NCBI GenBank assembly: GCA_023053575.1
Contig: JAKZAP010000007.1
Location: 26,871,464 to 26,935,463 of the forward strand
Direction: 5' to 3'
Length of the DNA stretch: 64,000 bases
DNA from: Branchinecta lynchi
Taxonomy: Eukaryota; Arthropoda; Branchiopoda; Anostraca; Branchinectidae
Within the stretch, counting starts at the first letter, position 1. Each line of letters starts with the position of its first letter. Position numbers and translations under genes: made by a program. Under the pieces are notes generated by a model that saw only the letters and a program-made list of their open reading frames with translations, was not told where the DNA came from and did not search any database. Below are positions 56,098-64,000 of this stretch, piece after piece.

Positions 56098-56413
56098 ACA
56101 CCAAATCCCCAGGGTCGACCACCCAAACAAGACCAAATTTTATTTGTTATTTTATTTAAAAAAAATCATGTTTGTGAAATAGCATGGGTTTCAAAAGATC
56201 CTTCAAAGTACCCAGCACTTCCTCACTCTGGATCACCCTCTCCCACCCCGAGCATTTCAACTCCGAATATCACGGTGCAACACCGAAAACCCAGAACGTG
56301 TAGTACTCAGACGAGGTATGTCAAAATTCCCAGTAGATCTTGTATGATGGTGATGGATTGAAGTTACTGTGTTCAAAAGATCACTAAAACATGTCATGAT
56401 TGTTTATGCACTA
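56098..56413 (-). pseudogene. LINE C-terminal fragment shared with gene C segment
   Basis: Matches 41380-41690 (LINE C-terminus). The match ends exactly at 'gcactag' (56413/56414), where the large foldback element begins. Confidence 0.65.
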
Positions 56414-57682
56414 GGGAACCGGCCACTACCTAAGAAATCCGTCAGTTTGCCCACATTTTTCCGACAGTTCGGCTAAACGTCAGTTCGCCCACTTTTTCCG
56501 ACAGCTCGCTCACCCGTCAGTTCATTCACCCGTCACTACGAACACCCGTCACAACATCGTCAGTTTCGAACCCATCGTCAGTTCGTCTACCCGACAGTAG
56601 GCCCACCTCAACCCTGTCATTAAATCAATGAAAGAAAGGGACGCAATCTCAGGAGAGTAATAGGACGGAGCCGACCTTTTTTTGTTTAATTAGGGTCAAC
56701 ACGAGATGCCTTTGAGTGTGACTGTTATGTTTACGTGAAGATGGGTGAAAAGGAAAAGGTCTTCAGATAAGTCCTTACTAACTTTTATGCTTAGTAACAA
56801 GATTGTTGTTCGGGGGTAGCCCGAAGGGGGGGGGGGGTGATTCCCCCCTGCCTTTCGCTAGGTCATATCAGTCGTTAATTTTTGCCTCGCCAAGGACTCG
56901 AGCCCTGTTTTTAAGACAATCCTAGTCTTTTAAAAATATTGTTAATTTCGGCAATACCCAGATTCAGTCGCAAATTCGCCCAATCGTAGGTGACCCGAGT
57001 CGTTTAAACCAGGTTTCTTAATATAACCTTGTCAGGTCGGAGACACGATTCTCAATTTCTCGAGCGAAGGATCTGGACTGGCAGCAACTCGCCTTGTTTT
57101 TAAAACCTGTTTTACTCGCACATGATTTATCTGTTCGGTCTATCAGACTTGAGCGTGTCAAAATTACAATTCATTAGTTGTTAAGGTGAAGTCTGACTGG
57201 ATAACACGAATAAGCCTTATAAACCAAAAGCGTAAGACAAGGTTAAGTACATGGACTGTGGATAAAATTTTGACTAAAAGCGAAAAAGACGGCATAAAAT
57301 TTTAAAACATAATGGAAAAGTCATCAAATGACAGGAGCCACGAAAACCCCTTTTGAAGCAAGTGTATCGTGAACACTGACAAAATGTTGAATGAGCATAG
57401 CGAGGCTGGGGTGGGTACAAGGAATATTTGATATACACCCGAAATTCGTTTCCCACGGCAGGAGTGGTTCTGCTGCTCAAAGTCGGGAGTTAAGTTTTTG
57501 GCTACACTGCTAGAGTTAAAGCAAATCTGCAAATCATTCCAGTCTATCGGACGAAAATATCAGGACAGGCCTACAACTCAAAACAATCTCTTATTATGAT
57601 CAATCAATCAAGTTTAATATCCAAATAGCTTAAATCCAGAAGAGGAATAAAATATTTACGATTTGACTTTTATGTTTTCAAG

Positions 57683-57798
57683 TCTTATTCGGCCGCACTT
57701 CCGGAAATTGTGTCGCTTGCATAGGGGTAAACGAATGCAGCTATTTAAATGAGGACTTGGAATGTAGAGTAAGTATATGCCCTAGATGCCATATTTAA
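57683..57798 (+). CDS. Possible downstream exon of gene D: 4- or 6-Cys module
   Basis: After 'ttatgttttcaag' a phase-1 frame gives RTSGNCVACIGVNECSYL and so on: C-x2-C-x5-C-x8-C, close to gene A exon 3. A perfect GTAAGT donor follows the fourth Cys but would be phase 0. Read on, the frame adds two Cys (C-x4-C-x2-C) and stops at TAA 57796, which resembles the terminal 6-Cys module. It lies inside the foldback element. Confidence 0.4.
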
Positions 57799-57804
57799 AA
57801 TATT

Positions 57805-58294
57805 CTTGAGCCCAAGCTGACTTTGAAACATATATTCAAATAATGTATACAACGGATACGCCAGTATATTTTACTGTCTGAACCGGATCCGACCAAGGTG
57901 TGTGGGGGGGGGGGGGGAATCTACCAAAAAATGCTAAGATTCGAGTGAAATTTGGTAAGTGGTGAGAGAAGATCCTTTTATATGATCCATCACGAGTCCG
58001 AGACAAATTCGGCCGTGGTAAGGGCAGTTGGAGGGAGGTATCGGAAACCGTGTGTCACGTCAGTGGATCAAACCTGTGGGTTTATTGGGCTGAGACTTGG
58101 AAGTTAGAACAATCATTTGCCCCACGTGACCCGAGGCGATGCCAGAAATGCAAAGACTTGAGTGCAACTGCATAGTGTTATTTCTAGGTCCGAACAGAAA
58201 TTTTGAACGGCCTGTATAGTTTGTGACGGTCTCATCTACTTTGTTGTACCGCCTAAATGTAACAAGTGCGATATGAGCTCGTAGCTCTTGTTTT
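57805..58294 (+). repeat. Family C arm and family A fragment
   Basis: 57805-57870 'cccaagctgactttgaa' is a family C arm. 57870-58294 has a G-run unit and ends 'gatatgagctcgtagctcttgtt', the family A right end. Confidence 0.55.
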
Positions 58295-59482
58295 GCTTTA
58301 AATTCACAACAAATCTATTTCCTGTATGTTTATTCTGGATGGCAATTATTTTGCCACCTTATTCGACGAACAGATTTGTGATTTCATAAGTAGGCTATTT
58401 CTTGCTTTTCACTGGGATCGCAAAAAGACGCTCGACGTTTCACAAAATTTTGACTGTGGTGGATTTTGTAGTAACTATTCTCTATTTAGAAGAACAGTAA
58501 GCGTGTTACTATTAGTTACTAATTCCGTCCAACCTTCTGGAGATGGTAACGAATAGTAACTATTTGCTTTCCATGCTCAGGAGCGGAGTAAGCGTGTAAC
58601 TACAAATTGTGATTGGTCGGAGAATCTAACAACACTATTCAGATATTTTCGACTAAATGTTTACGTAATTATTTAGCACGAGTATGCGAAGTAATAAGAA
58701 ACGACGCAAAATCAGTTCCGGTCTACTTAGGATGTTGAACTTTAAATAGGCCTGTTTCAGCATACCGCATATCCTCTTTATCAAGCAACAAAGTTTGTTA
58801 CCACCTATTTGAACAATTTTTTCTATTCACCCATCTTTACGTGAACGGAATCTTTTCCCCTCGTTTACGTAAACAGAACATTAGCACCCAAAGGCATTTC
58901 GTATTGACCCTAATTAAACGAAAACAGGTCCGCTCCTTCTGATTATTCCCCTTGGGATCACGCCCCTTCTTCATGGATGTTAATAATTAGCAAAGTTGGG
59001 CCAACTGTTGGATTATTCAATTGGGCAAACTGACATATTTCAAGGTTGGGCCAACTGACGGATTTTCAAATTGGGCAAACTGACTTATTTCAAGGTTGAG
59101 TCAACTGACGGATTTTGCGAGTGGGCGAACTGACGGTGGCTCAACTAACGGGTGGGTCAACTGAGGGTATGAGAACTGACGGGTGGAGTTCGTAACTGGT
59201 GGGCGTAGTGATGGGTGGGTGTAGTGACGGGTGGGCGTACTGACGGCTGTCGTACTGACGGGTGGGCGTACTGAAGGGTGGTCGTAGTGACGGGTGGACG
59301 TAGTGACGGGTAAACGTAGTGACGGGTGGACTTAGTTACGGGTTGACGTAGTGACGGGTGGATATAGTAACGGGTGGCCGTAGTGACGGGTGGACAAACT
59401 GACGGTGGGCGAGCTGCTGGGTGGGTGAACTGTTGGATTTTGGAAGCGGGTCAAATGACGGGTGGGGGTAGTGAAAGCGACC

Positions 59483-60230
59483 CAAAAGTAGGAATTCGCC
59501 AATTTGTGGGTTTGTTGTGATCATTTGTAAGCAAAACCCTTTTATGGAAATCAGGAGAATGTATTGTTTGGTCGTTTTTTTTTTTTCACTTGACTGTGAT
59601 GATGCGCACTTCAAGCGTGCTAGAAATTAAATTGTAATCAAAACCCTTGAGCAAAAATGATCCTGGCCCTCTAGGATCACGAATATATTGATAGAAAGTC
59701 TTTCTGCCAAAGCTGAATGCGAATCATATGTGACGGTGCAAAACGGCCAAGTCAGATACATTTGTTAGAGCTATATTTCGTCCCTTCTTGGCGAGGGTTC
59801 TCTTCAGGCTCAAGCTGGAAAATGAACTTCATTTCAATTGAAAATGAAGTCATTTAGATTAGATTAGATTATGTTTAATATAAAACCAACGTGTAACATT
59901 TGTCTGCATCACCTGCAGGGAAAGTCCCGGGGGACTTGTTAAATAACAGGCGAAAAACAAAATTCGCATATATTTACTAATGAAGAATAAATCCTACTAC
60001 TACTGAAAAATAAATACTACTACTAACAATACATTTCTAATTACTAATTACTAAACCAAATACTAAACAAAAAAAATTTTCAAATTGAAAATTTGAAAAT
60101 TTTCAATTGAAAATGAAGTTCGTTTTTCACCTTGAGCGGCTTGAGCTGAAGAGGACCCTTGCCAAGAAGGGCCGAAATATAGCTCTAATAAAATGCAGCT
60201 GAGTTATCCGTTTTGCACCGTCAAATATGA
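59483..60230. mobile_element. Family A end fragments and long-form family C foldback
   Basis: 59515-59700 has two 'gtaagcaaaacccttt' type family A head fragments. 59705-60230 is a family C foldback with arms 59705-59830 and 60120-60230, separated by AT-rich DNA including 'attttcaattgaaaat' hairpins. Confidence 0.6.
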
Positions 60231-60558
60231 ATATATATGTCTAGGACAAAATGAGTTTGAGACTTTAATTGCAACTGAATTCCATGTTAAACTACCCGAA
60301 ACTTCTGTAAAGATTGTAACTAAACAAAAACTAAAGATTACTCGTGGCAAGAATATTTATTCCCAAGATTCCTTTATAGTAATGTAATGCAGAGAGCCTT
60401 AATCATGATAAGGTTATTGAGTTGGAGGAGCTGGCTAAGATTAGCAAAGCTTCAGTTTTGGTAATAACTGAGGTTCACCGCCAAAACCCTGAATATCTGA
60501 CAATCCCGACGTATAATGCTTTCCTGAAAGCAAGACCGGATGATCACCCACTAGGGAA
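60231..60558 (+). pseudogene. Probable LINE endonuclease-region fragment
   Basis: 'LVITEVHRQNPEYLTIPTY', then 'FLKARPDDHPLGK' resembles the EEP endonuclease start of CR1-type LINEs (TE-W...-Y-...-R...G). The frame is broken and the fragment is cut at 60558 by the family G repeat. Confidence 0.45.
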
Positions 60559-60782
60559 ACAAGGGCTGAAAGCTCATATGTCACTTGCAAGAGTAGGCAA
60601 AATGTAGGCGGGAGTTTTTTGTTTGGGAGTTTTCTACAGAGTCGAATATTATTTTATTATACACTAGTAAGTAAAAAGTACCGTATTTCTTTTTAGCATT
60701 TACTGCATTTCTAGAACTCCTCTTCTTCTTTGGGCGGTTCAACGACCTTCAATATGGTTTCGACATTTATATCAAGTACGTT
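60559..60782 (+). repeat. Family G repeat, cut by the Maverick element
   Basis: Matches 29238-29449 throughout and stops at 'caagtacgtt' (60773-60782). In the 29-kb copy the sequence continues 'tcttctttgaatt', which gives the pre-insertion site. Confidence 0.75.
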
Positions 60783-61027
60783 AGTAGTATATAAAGCCGG
60801 GTTCTACTCCACCCTCCCCCCAATTTCAAAACCCCAGTTTAACATCAATTTCTTAAATTTTAACATCCTTTTTACCAAATTATCCCCCTTTTTAAGAACA
60901 TTTTTATTTTCTTACTTCCAAAATAAAGGATACAAGAAATGAGAATATCACCCTTTACTACATATAAAATACTACAATATACTACTACTTCTTTTTTTTT
61001 TTACATTTTTAATTTTTTATTCAAATA

Positions 61028-61336
61028 TTACTGAGTAAACAGTTCTAAATCCACATATGTTTCTTTGTTCTTGTTTTCGCGTACAATCGGTTGCAAAACC
61101 AGATTTTTCTTTAAAAGTAATTCGTTAGCAATGGCATTATATTTCTGTGTTATAAACAAATCACAGGGTTTGTTATTATGATTAATGACCACAACCAACT
61201 TATCACCATATTTTGTCTTAGCAATTCTCATTTTAACGATAGTATATTTCAGTCCTAGAACTAGTTCTTCTTTCCTGATTGTCTCATTGTATTTATTCAT
61301 TCTGATTGTATTCAAGACTTCCTTTGTGGACTCCAT
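61028..61336 (-). CDS. Small conserved Maverick-type protein
   Basis: 102 aa, no signal or membrane segment. The core 'LGLKYTIVKMRIAKTKYGDK' followed by 'LVVVINH' is a pattern I know from small proteins accompanying Maverick-like elements in invertebrate genomes: (L-x-G-x-K-Y-x-I...TKYG...VV). The pattern would fit a small beta-barrel (OB-like) nucleic-acid binding protein, but that is inference. Start at 61336 lies in a TAAATG context. The start of the capsid gene is 5' of it, 37 bp apart. Confidence 0.55.
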   Translation of the reverse strand: MESTKEVLNTIRMNKYNETIRKEELVLGLKYTIVKMRIAKTKYGDKLVVVINHNNKPCDLFITQKYNAIANELLLKKNLVLQPIVRENKNKETYVDLELFTQ

Positions 61337-61339
61337 TTA
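61334..61339 (-). promoter_or_regulatory. TAAATG start motif 1
   Basis: Minus strand CTAATAAATGGAG: the ATG of the 102-aa frame is part of TAAATG, as in the other three complete element genes. Confidence 0.45.
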
Positions 61340-61373
61340 TTAGGGGATGATTTTATTAAATAAAAATCCAGAC

Positions 61374-62738
61374 TCACAAACTCACATACATATTTTTATT
61401 GATAATATCTAATGTAGCTTTTCTTTCATAATATATAACACAGTAAATATTATATGGTACAGGCTGAGCGTGTTTTAATGTTAAACTTATTTCAATATCA
61501 GCAGTTGTTCCATTATATATACTTGATTCGTGTTTGGAAACATCGAAACAGAATAGTGGATATACTTCTTTAAATTCTTCTATACTAACAACACTACCAG
61601 TATCAAATGCTAATTGCTTATAGCCCAAATGTATGAACCTATTGTAAAGATTTGAGTATTTACATTTCTCATCGCTAAAGTCGCATTTGAGTGGTTCTTC
61701 AGGATATTTATCCCCATTAATTCTAAGTTCTATGTCTGTTAAATTCATATGATCAAACACCATATTATTCATTAATTGATTGTTATGCTTTTCATTTTTC
61801 TGTAACATCACAACGATTTTTGTAGGACTATTTCTCTCAGACACAACTTTCCAGGTGTGCTCCTTATTCTGACTAACATCACTTTTATAACTATTACATG
61901 CTTCCCACATCAGATTATGCTTTTTATCCTTAGCAAGATCCTTTTCTAATTCACTCATCATTTCGATACTAGGAGCTACAATAGGGATCTTCCAGGATAA
62001 ATACTCGATTACTACTTTGAAATTAGTATTTCCATTTCTTATAATCATGTTGTTATCATCATTTCTTCTTAGAAATAATTTATGCGATGCACCTCTGAAG
62101 AATCGTTTGTTTCCTTTCAGAAATCCAAACAATTCTGATAATGGTAAATACATATTTACTAATTTACTGCTCTTTGTTCTGTTATATCTTTTTTCAAATC
62201 CTTTATTATAATTATTATTATTTCTCAAACTGACTGTTCCACCCCCTGCTGCAGCCCCTGCTACTACTGGAGTTGCAGTAAACGAAGCAATAACAGGATT
62301 AATTTCTTTTCCTTGATTATAATCCTTATACCAGAAATGATTTCTTGCTGCACTTCTAGAATAATCATCAGAGTATTCAATCAACTTTGTAACGGTAGTT
62401 GTAATACCAACATGATTAATTTTTTCAACCGATTCATCGTTTATTACATACTCAGCGGTACTGAATAAATTAAATCCATTATTCGTTAAAGTAGCAACAT
62501 CGGTTGCAGCTATAGGAGTCCCATCTTCGTTTACTATTCTTACACTGACATCAAGATAACTTTCACTTGGATAAAACCAAGAATCTAATTTCTTTGTTAC
62601 GAATTCAAACTCTGATTTATTAGATACATTCACATCTGTTTCTCGAATTTCTTTAAATTCATATTTAACCACTGTATCATCCACAAGCGGTTCGTCAAAT
62701 ATGTTCCATTGAGGACTGATAACTTTATTTACTGCCAT
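61374..62738 (-). CDS. Major capsid protein-like (double jelly roll type)
   Basis: 454 aa. The layout fits the major capsid protein family of Polintons ('F54H12.2-like' in many animal annotations): an N-terminal 'FEFVTKKLDSWFYPSESYLD' strand region, 'VRIVNEDGTP' and 'NNGFNLFSTAEYVIND', a Gly-rich loop near residues 165-172, a basic central part 'FLRRNDDNNMI', then 'SWKIPIVAPS', and a C-terminal strand with 'YCVIYYERKATLDI'. Normal length for the family is about 400-650 aa. The frame is intact. The neighbour penton-like gene supports the call. Would assemble the icosahedral shell if expressed. Confidence 0.68.
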   Translation of the reverse strand: MAVNKVISPQWNIFDEPLVDDTVVKYEFKEIRETDVNVSNKSEFEFVTKKLDSWFYPSESYLDVSVRIVNEDGTPIAATDVATLTNNGFNLFSTAEYVINDESVEKINHVGITTTVTKLIEYSDDYSRSAARNHFWYKDYNQGKEINPVIASFTATPVVAGAAAGGGTVSLRNNNNYNKGFEKRYNRTKSSKLVNMYLPLSELFGFLKGNKRFFRGASHKLFLRRNDDNNMIIRNGNTNFKVVIEYLSWKIPIVAPSIEMMSELEKDLAKDKKHNLMWEACNSYKSDVSQNKEHTWKVVSERNSPTKIVVMLQKNEKHNNQLMNNMVFDHMNLTDIELRINGDKYPEEPLKCDFSDEKCKYSNLYNRFIHLGYKQLAFDTGSVVSIEEFKEVYPLFCFDVSKHESSIYNGTTADIEISLTLKHAQPVPYNIYCVIYYERKATLDIINKNMYVSL

Positions 62739-62741
62739 TTA
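62736..62741 (-). promoter_or_regulatory. TAAATG start motif 2
   Basis: Minus strand TTCTTATATAAATGGC: capsid gene ATG in TAAATG, with a TATATAA box overlapping it. Confidence 0.45.
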
Positions 62742-62768
62742 TATAAGAAAGAAATTATTAAATAAAAC

Positions 62769-63125
62769 TTATTTCAGAATCTTTAATCCATTTCCAGTCA
62801 TTAACGTTTTGATCAAGTCCTGACTTCTTTGATTTAAAATCCTTTTATTTGTACCGATAAGATCCTTCATCGATTTTTTGTTTCCAATTACATCAATGAG
62901 TTCCTTCTTGTTTACATTGATCAGATCTTTCCCATATTCTATTGCTCTGTTTTTCAACAACTCAAATCTCGGTTTAATAATATTATTATACATTGACATA
63001 GCCCCATCTTTTATTTGTTTTGCTGACGTTTGAAATAACTGGGAATTAACAATGTTTTTGAATACACTACCGATTCCACTTCCATACTGCTTTTTATAAA
63101 GTAATCGCTTATTATTAATCAACAT
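62769..63125 (-). CDS. Small basic virion-type protein (protein VI/X-like candidate)
   Basis: 118 aa, about 20% Lys/Arg. The N-terminus has a 'YGSGIGSVFKNIVN' segment that could form an amphipathic helix after a Gly-Ser-Gly, as in membrane-active minor capsid proteins (adenovirus VI-like) reported in adintoviruses. The C-terminus ends 'GNGLKILK'. Position between capsid and penton-like genes also fits a minor virion protein. Sequence similarity alone is too weak to be sure. Confidence 0.45.
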   Translation of the reverse strand: MLINNKRLLYKKQYGSGIGSVFKNIVNSQLFQTSAKQIKDGAMSMYNNIIKPRFELLKNRAIEYGKDLINVNKKELIDVIGNKKSMKDLIGTNKRILNQRSQDLIKTLMTGNGLKILK

Positions 63126-63128
63126 TTA
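63123..63128 (-). promoter_or_regulatory. TAAATG start motif 3
   Basis: Minus strand TTACCTATAAATGTTG: the 118-aa frame's ATG in TAAATG. Confidence 0.45.
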
Positions 63129-63157
63129 TAGGTAAATAATTTTATTTCACTAATCCT

Positions 63158-63871
63158 TTAAGCTTTTCTTAAATGCAGCACGTATCCAACGTTATCACCA
63201 TTCAAATCGATAGGTCTTCCCAACTGATCAGTAATTGTCACTCTCAAGGAGTAAATAAAGTCTTTTGTATTAATAGGAAGGTAGATTAATTGTCTAGGAT
63301 TCTCAACAATTTGACAACCCGGTTCTGTATTCGGAACAAATGTCCAAATGACATCTGATTTACTTTTGTTTACGATAGAACTGTTTACAAGAGAGCAGTG
63401 AATTTGAATTTTATCAACGCTTCTTGTTATATTCGGAAGCTTTGTACCTTCATTGATTTTCTTAGATATCTCACTATCCTTCTCAAATCCTAAAATCTGA
63501 CACAAGTCACTATTAAATCTAAACACATATTTTTCTTGTAATAGTATGACAAATCTCATAGATGCTGGATTGGATGAAATTACAATAGGACATTTATCTT
63601 TTGGGGTATCAAAATACTGACACAAAAAATAATTCAAACAATCATCGTTATACATCCCATTAGGAATAGTAACATTCATCCATCCCCCCTCTTCGTCTTT
63701 CCTGTATTTAAATGTATTATTTCCAAATTTATCACTTATATTATGCCATGAATACCACAAAGTACACTGATTCAAACCTATTTCATAATCCCAATTACGA
63801 TTCAATTCGATTGGTTGACTAAATGTTATATCAATGATACTTTCATTACCTTCAATGTTTAACAACACCAT
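63158..63871 (-). CDS. Penton/minor capsid-like protein
   Basis: 237 aa. 'NRNWDYEIGLNQCTLWYSW', then 'WMNVTIPNGMYNDDCLNYFL' (a strand followed by 'IPxGxYxxxxxNxFL'), a central 'QILGFEKDSE' turn, and a C-terminal 'IYLPINTKDFIYSLRVTITD', 'QLGRPIDLNG' is the pattern of the single-jelly-roll minor capsid (penton) candidate in Maverick-like elements. Length is usual for that group. Starts right after the stop of the next gene upstream, with three bases of spacer. Confidence 0.55.
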   Translation of the reverse strand: MVLLNIEGNESIIDITFSQPIELNRNWDYEIGLNQCTLWYSWHNISDKFGNNTFKYRKDEEGGWMNVTIPNGMYNDDCLNYFLCQYFDTPKDKCPIVISSNPASMRFVILLQEKYVFRFNSDLCQILGFEKDSEISKKINEGTKLPNITRSVDKIQIHCSLVNSSIVNKSKSDVIWTFVPNTEPGCQIVENPRQLIYLPINTKDFIYSLRVTITDQLGRPIDLNGDNVGYVLHLRKA

Positions 63872-63874
63872 TTA
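63869..63874 (-). promoter_or_regulatory. TAAATG start motif 4
   Basis: Minus strand TTTCTAATAAATGG: penton-like gene ATG in TAAATG. Confidence 0.45.
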
Positions 63875-64000
63875 TTAGAAATATTTTTTATATATTGAAT
63901 TGTAATTTCTCTTCGTAAGAAATTTATTTCGCATTAACGAATCCAAAATATCAATAGCTTCATTTCTCACCTCATCAGATGTATTTCCGTTTACTCTGCT
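63875..64000 (-). CDS. C-terminal end of a further Maverick gene (cut by window)
   Basis: The last 41 codons of a frame entering from beyond 64000, ending 'KRNYNSIYKKYF' and TAA at 63877-63875. Helical and basic. The stop is immediately before the TAA of the next gene's TAAATG. Not recognisable from this piece. Confidence 0.5.
   Translation of the reverse strand, partial: SRVNGNTSDEVRNEAIDILDSLMRNKFLTKRNYNSIYKKYF

Larger units (their letters stand above)
56415..59482. mobile_element. Large foldback element with minisatellite-bearing inverted arms
   Basis: Left arm 56415-56770 holds CCCGTCAGTTCGCCCAC words, then 'ttgtttaattagggtcaacac' and 'atgtttacgtgaagatgggtg'. The right arm 58815-59482 is the inverse in the same order, with an expanded array of GTGACGGGTGGACGTA words at 59100-59470. 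The interior (56770-58815) holds a family C arm, a family A fragment, a small MITE-like piece at 58420-58640 and the candidate gene D exon. No transposase frame. Confidence 0.7.
60783..64000 (-). mobile_element. Maverick/Polinton-like element, one end and part of the capsid gene block
   Basis: Begins AGTAGTATATAAAGCCGGGT at a sharp junction with a family G repeat. Polinton termini start with AG and make 6-bp target duplications; TACGTT at 60777-60782 is the expected left half. Inside are five compact minus-strand frames, 30-40 bp apart, and much more AT-rich than the flanks. Four are intact over the visible length. The gene set (double-jelly-roll major capsid-like, penton-like, small basic virion-type protein) is that of virus-like Polintons and adintoviruses. 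The polymerase, integrase, ATPase and protease genes would lie beyond 64000. This is an endogenous or integrated virus-like element of an invertebrate host. Confidence 0.75.

Noticed and set aside
60231..60558. Calling the LINE endonuclease fragment part of the Maverick
   Set aside because: It lies outside the AG terminus at 60783 and is separated from it by a truncated family G repeat.
61028..61336. Host gene interpretation of the frames at 61-64 kb
   Set aside because: Compact same-strand spacing, shared TAAATG starts, AT-rich composition and capsid-type content fit one virus-like element with a sharp boundary at 60783.

Overview
This is a eukaryotic, animal (marine-invertebrate-like) genomic window. 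The evidence is small coding exons with GT/AG splice sites and secretory signal peptides, long introns full of transposable elements (hAT and PIF/Harbinger MITEs, LINE fragments, foldback elements, repeats with internal higher-order tandem structure), and a Maverick/Polinton-type DNA virus-like element at the right end. I could not identify the species. There are no prokaryotic operons and no CRISPR array. I saw no rRNA, and only one degenerate tRNA-like sequence.

The main content is a cluster of four related genes for secreted, cysteine-rich proteins, none recognised as a whole by any ORF-level scan because they are split into short symmetric phase 1-1 exons. Gene A (+, 5818-19616) is signal peptide, 10-Cys WAP-like module, 4-Cys module, 6-Cys module. 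Gene B (-, 29053-19938) has the same modules in the same order and then a Tyr/Gly-rich stretch and 13 exact 52-residue strongly acidic repeats (about 979 aa in all). Genes C (+, from 36366) and D (+, from 52896) are tandem paralogues with near-identical promoters, signal-peptide exons and WAP-like exons; their 3' ends are uncertain. Genes A and B converge, with 3' ends about 320 bp apart. The shared architecture suggests one family of extracellular matrix, adhesive, biomineral or defence proteins; this role is inference.

Layout: 1-5640 repeats and low-complexity DNA; 5818-19616 gene A; 19938-29053 gene B; 29238-35911 repeats and LINE debris; 35925-43828 gene C; 43830-52460 repeats with two intact non-autonomous hAT elements; 52465-57798 gene D; 56415-60782 foldback and nested repeats; 60783-64000 the left end of a Maverick/Polinton-like element with five reading frames on the minus strand (major capsid-like, penton-like, a small amphipathic virion-type protein, a small conserved protein and a cut-off frame). 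The C and D segments are a duplication that shares old insertions and differs by new ones, so several empty sites can be read directly within this window.
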